DNA from: Fidelibacterota bacterium
GTDB lineage: Bacteria > Fidelibacterota > Marinisomatia > Marinisomatales > S15-B10
Length of the DNA: 7,356 nt
Direction: 5' to 3'
Assembly: GCA_002691365.1 (NCBI GenBank)
Contig: NZHL01000008.1
Location: 1 to 7,356 of the forward strand
Both the position numbers and the translations under genes were made by a program. Positions within the stretch are counted from its first letter, which is position 1; each line of letters starts with the position of its first letter. Positions 6,399 to 7,356 of the stretch are shown one piece after another. The notes under the pieces are model-generated. The model did no database searches and was not told where the DNA came from. It saw nothing but the letters and a program-made list of their open reading frames with translations.

Positions 6399-7313
6399 TT
6401 GAAACATATAAAAATTAAGGGTCTCATTGCTGCAGTTCATACACCCCTAAATAAAGATTTTTCTATAAATTTTAATTATATAAAAAAACAAGTAGAATAT
6501 TTATCTAAATGTAATATTTCAGGTGTTTATGTTGGTGGAACAACTGGTGAAGGACTATCATTCTCAGTTAACGAAAGATCAAAACTTTTTAGAGAGTGGG
6601 GTAATATTATAAAAGATACCAACTTAATATTTATTGCCAATATTAGTCATAAAAAACAATCTAGTTCATCAAAACTTGGAATTGAAGCTCAAAATTCAGG
6701 TGCAAATTTCATAAGCTCACTATGTTTAGATCCTAACGTTAATTCACCTGAAAAATTAGCAAAATGGTTAAAACCCATTCTAAACACTACCCCAGATATT
6801 CCGTACTTTTATTATGAAAGTCCAAAGTTCAGTAGGAAAAAAATTGATATGGAAGATTTTTTAATTATTGCTAATAAAGAATTAAAATCATTAGTTGGCT
6901 TGAAATATAATAACACTAATTTAGAAATGCTTAAAAAGTGTATCGATTTAAACAATAGAAAATATGATATTCTATTTGGAGTTGATGAGATGTTAATATC
7001 TGCTTTAGAATTAGGATGTGTTGGTGCTATAGGCAGCACATATAACTTTGCAGGATCACTCAACAATAAAATTATAGAAAATTTTAACTCTAATAAAAAG
7101 AATCTTGCTATAAAATTACAAAAGTTTTCTATTAAGTATATAAAAATTATGTCAAAATATAATTATTTACCATCATCAAAAATTGTAATGAATGAAATTG
7201 GAATAAATTGTGGCTTATGTAGAGATAAAAATAATCATTTAAAAAATGAAGAAGTTAAATCTCTATACCATGATTTAAATAAAATTAATTTTTTTAAAGA
7301 AATTAAAATTTAA
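6399..7313 (+). CDS. N-acetylneuraminate lyase-like class I aldolase (DapA/NAL family)
   Basis: A 304-residue (beta/alpha)8 aldolase of the DHDPS/N-acetylneuraminate lyase family, which cleaves or forms pyruvate adducts through a lysine Schiff base. Visible motifs are GLIAAVHTPL (8-17), the carboxylate-binding loop VGGTTGEGLS (45-54), the catalytic-type Tyr139 in FYYESP, Schiff-base Lys169 in VGLKY, FGVDEMLISAL (193-203) and GSTYN (212-216). GVDE and GSTYN point to the sialic acid lyase branch rather than DapA. However, the YHIP/YNIP tetrad is YESP here, so the substrate may differ; 2-keto-3-deoxy sugar acid aldolases are an alternative. The start is TTG at 6399: an in-frame TAA lies at 6387-6389 and the first in-frame ATG is at codon 151, well inside the domain. 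It follows the ThuA gene by 27 nt, probably in the same operon. No signal peptide is seen, so it is cytoplasmic. No other sialic acid genes are in the window. Confidence 0.85.
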   Translation: MKHIKIKGLIAAVHTPLNKDFSINFNYIKKQVEYLSKCNISGVYVGGTTGEGLSFSVNERSKLFREWGNIIKDTNLIFIANISHKKQSSSSKLGIEAQNSGANFISSLCLDPNVNSPEKLAKWLKPILNTTPDIPYFYYESPKFSRKKIDMEDFLIIANKELKSLVGLKYNNTNLEMLKKCIDLNNRKYDILFGVDEMLISALELGCVGAIGSTYNFAGSLNNKIIENFNSNKKNLAIKLQKFSIKYIKIMSKYNYLPSSKIVMNEIGINCGLCRDKNNHLKNEEVKSLYHDLNKINFFKEIKI

Positions 7314-7325
7314 TTTGACTTTAAA

Positions 7326-7356
7326 TCATTTGTTTCTTCTAGGATTCAGTCCAAAT
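7326..7356 (-). CDS. Possible C-terminal end of a convergent gene (fragment)
   Basis: On the minus strand one frame reads FGLNPRRNK then TGA (7328-7326), and the other two frames contain stops within this stretch. The aldolase gene ends only 12 bases away, so little room remains for anything but a neighbouring gene end in this compact DNA. Nine residues are too few to name a family, and an open 30-base frame is weak evidence. The alternative is plain intergenic sequence. Confidence 0.25.
   Translation of the reverse strand, partial: FGLNPRRNK

Noticed and set aside
6812..7066. Minus-strand open frame of 84 codons
   Set aside because: Antisense to the aldolase region carrying the Schiff-base Lys and GSTYN motif; no independent coding signal.
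7300..7316. AT-only inverted repeat (AAATTAAA / TTTAATTT) at the end of the aldolase gene as a terminator
   Set aside because: The arms contain no G or C and the spacer is a single base, so a stable hairpin is unlikely; it overlaps the stop codon and such repeats are expected by chance in this composition.

Overview
The window is AT-rich (roughly 30% GC by eye), densely coded, and built around a complete xylose catabolism core. The proteins look like those of Bacteroidota or a related marine lineage. The xylulokinase has the Bacteroidota-type C-terminal half, and there is a lipoprotein-like cytochrome c / PA14 / sorbosone-dehydrogenase-like protein and a secreted ThuA-domain protein, families common in Bacteroidota, Planctomycetota and similar heterotrophs. 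Such a low GC content fits a marine, possibly streamlined genome. I cannot fix the phylum from sequence alone; SAR406/Marinimicrobia is a possible alternative.

Layout: two divergent transcription units leave a 111-bp intergenic region at 4016-4126. The leftward unit is xylA (xylose isomerase, 4015-2669), followed after only 9 nt by a very large gene (start 2659) that runs off the left edge of the window. That large gene has no stop inside the window; I translated it by hand and found one uninterrupted frame of 886 codons. The rightward unit is xylB (xylulokinase, 4127-5614), then after 13 nt a secreted ThuA-domain protein (5628-6371), then after 27 nt an N-acetylneuraminate-lyase-like class I aldolase with a TTG start (6399-7313). 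At the right edge a few codons of a possible convergent gene are visible.

How they may work together: XylA and XylB convert D-xylose to D-xylulose and then xylulose 5-phosphate in the cytoplasm. The large protein and the ThuA protein both carry export signals and belong to families tied to carbohydrate oxidation or modification outside the cytoplasm. The aldolase cleaves or forms a 2-keto-3-deoxy sugar acid. One reading is a pentose or glycan utilisation locus that couples outer-surface or periplasmic sugar oxidation to cytoplasmic pentose catabolism. The family assignments are well supported; the joint pathway is inference. I saw no tRNA, rRNA, CRISPR array, insertion sequence or phage gene, and no gene-free stretch longer than 111 bp.
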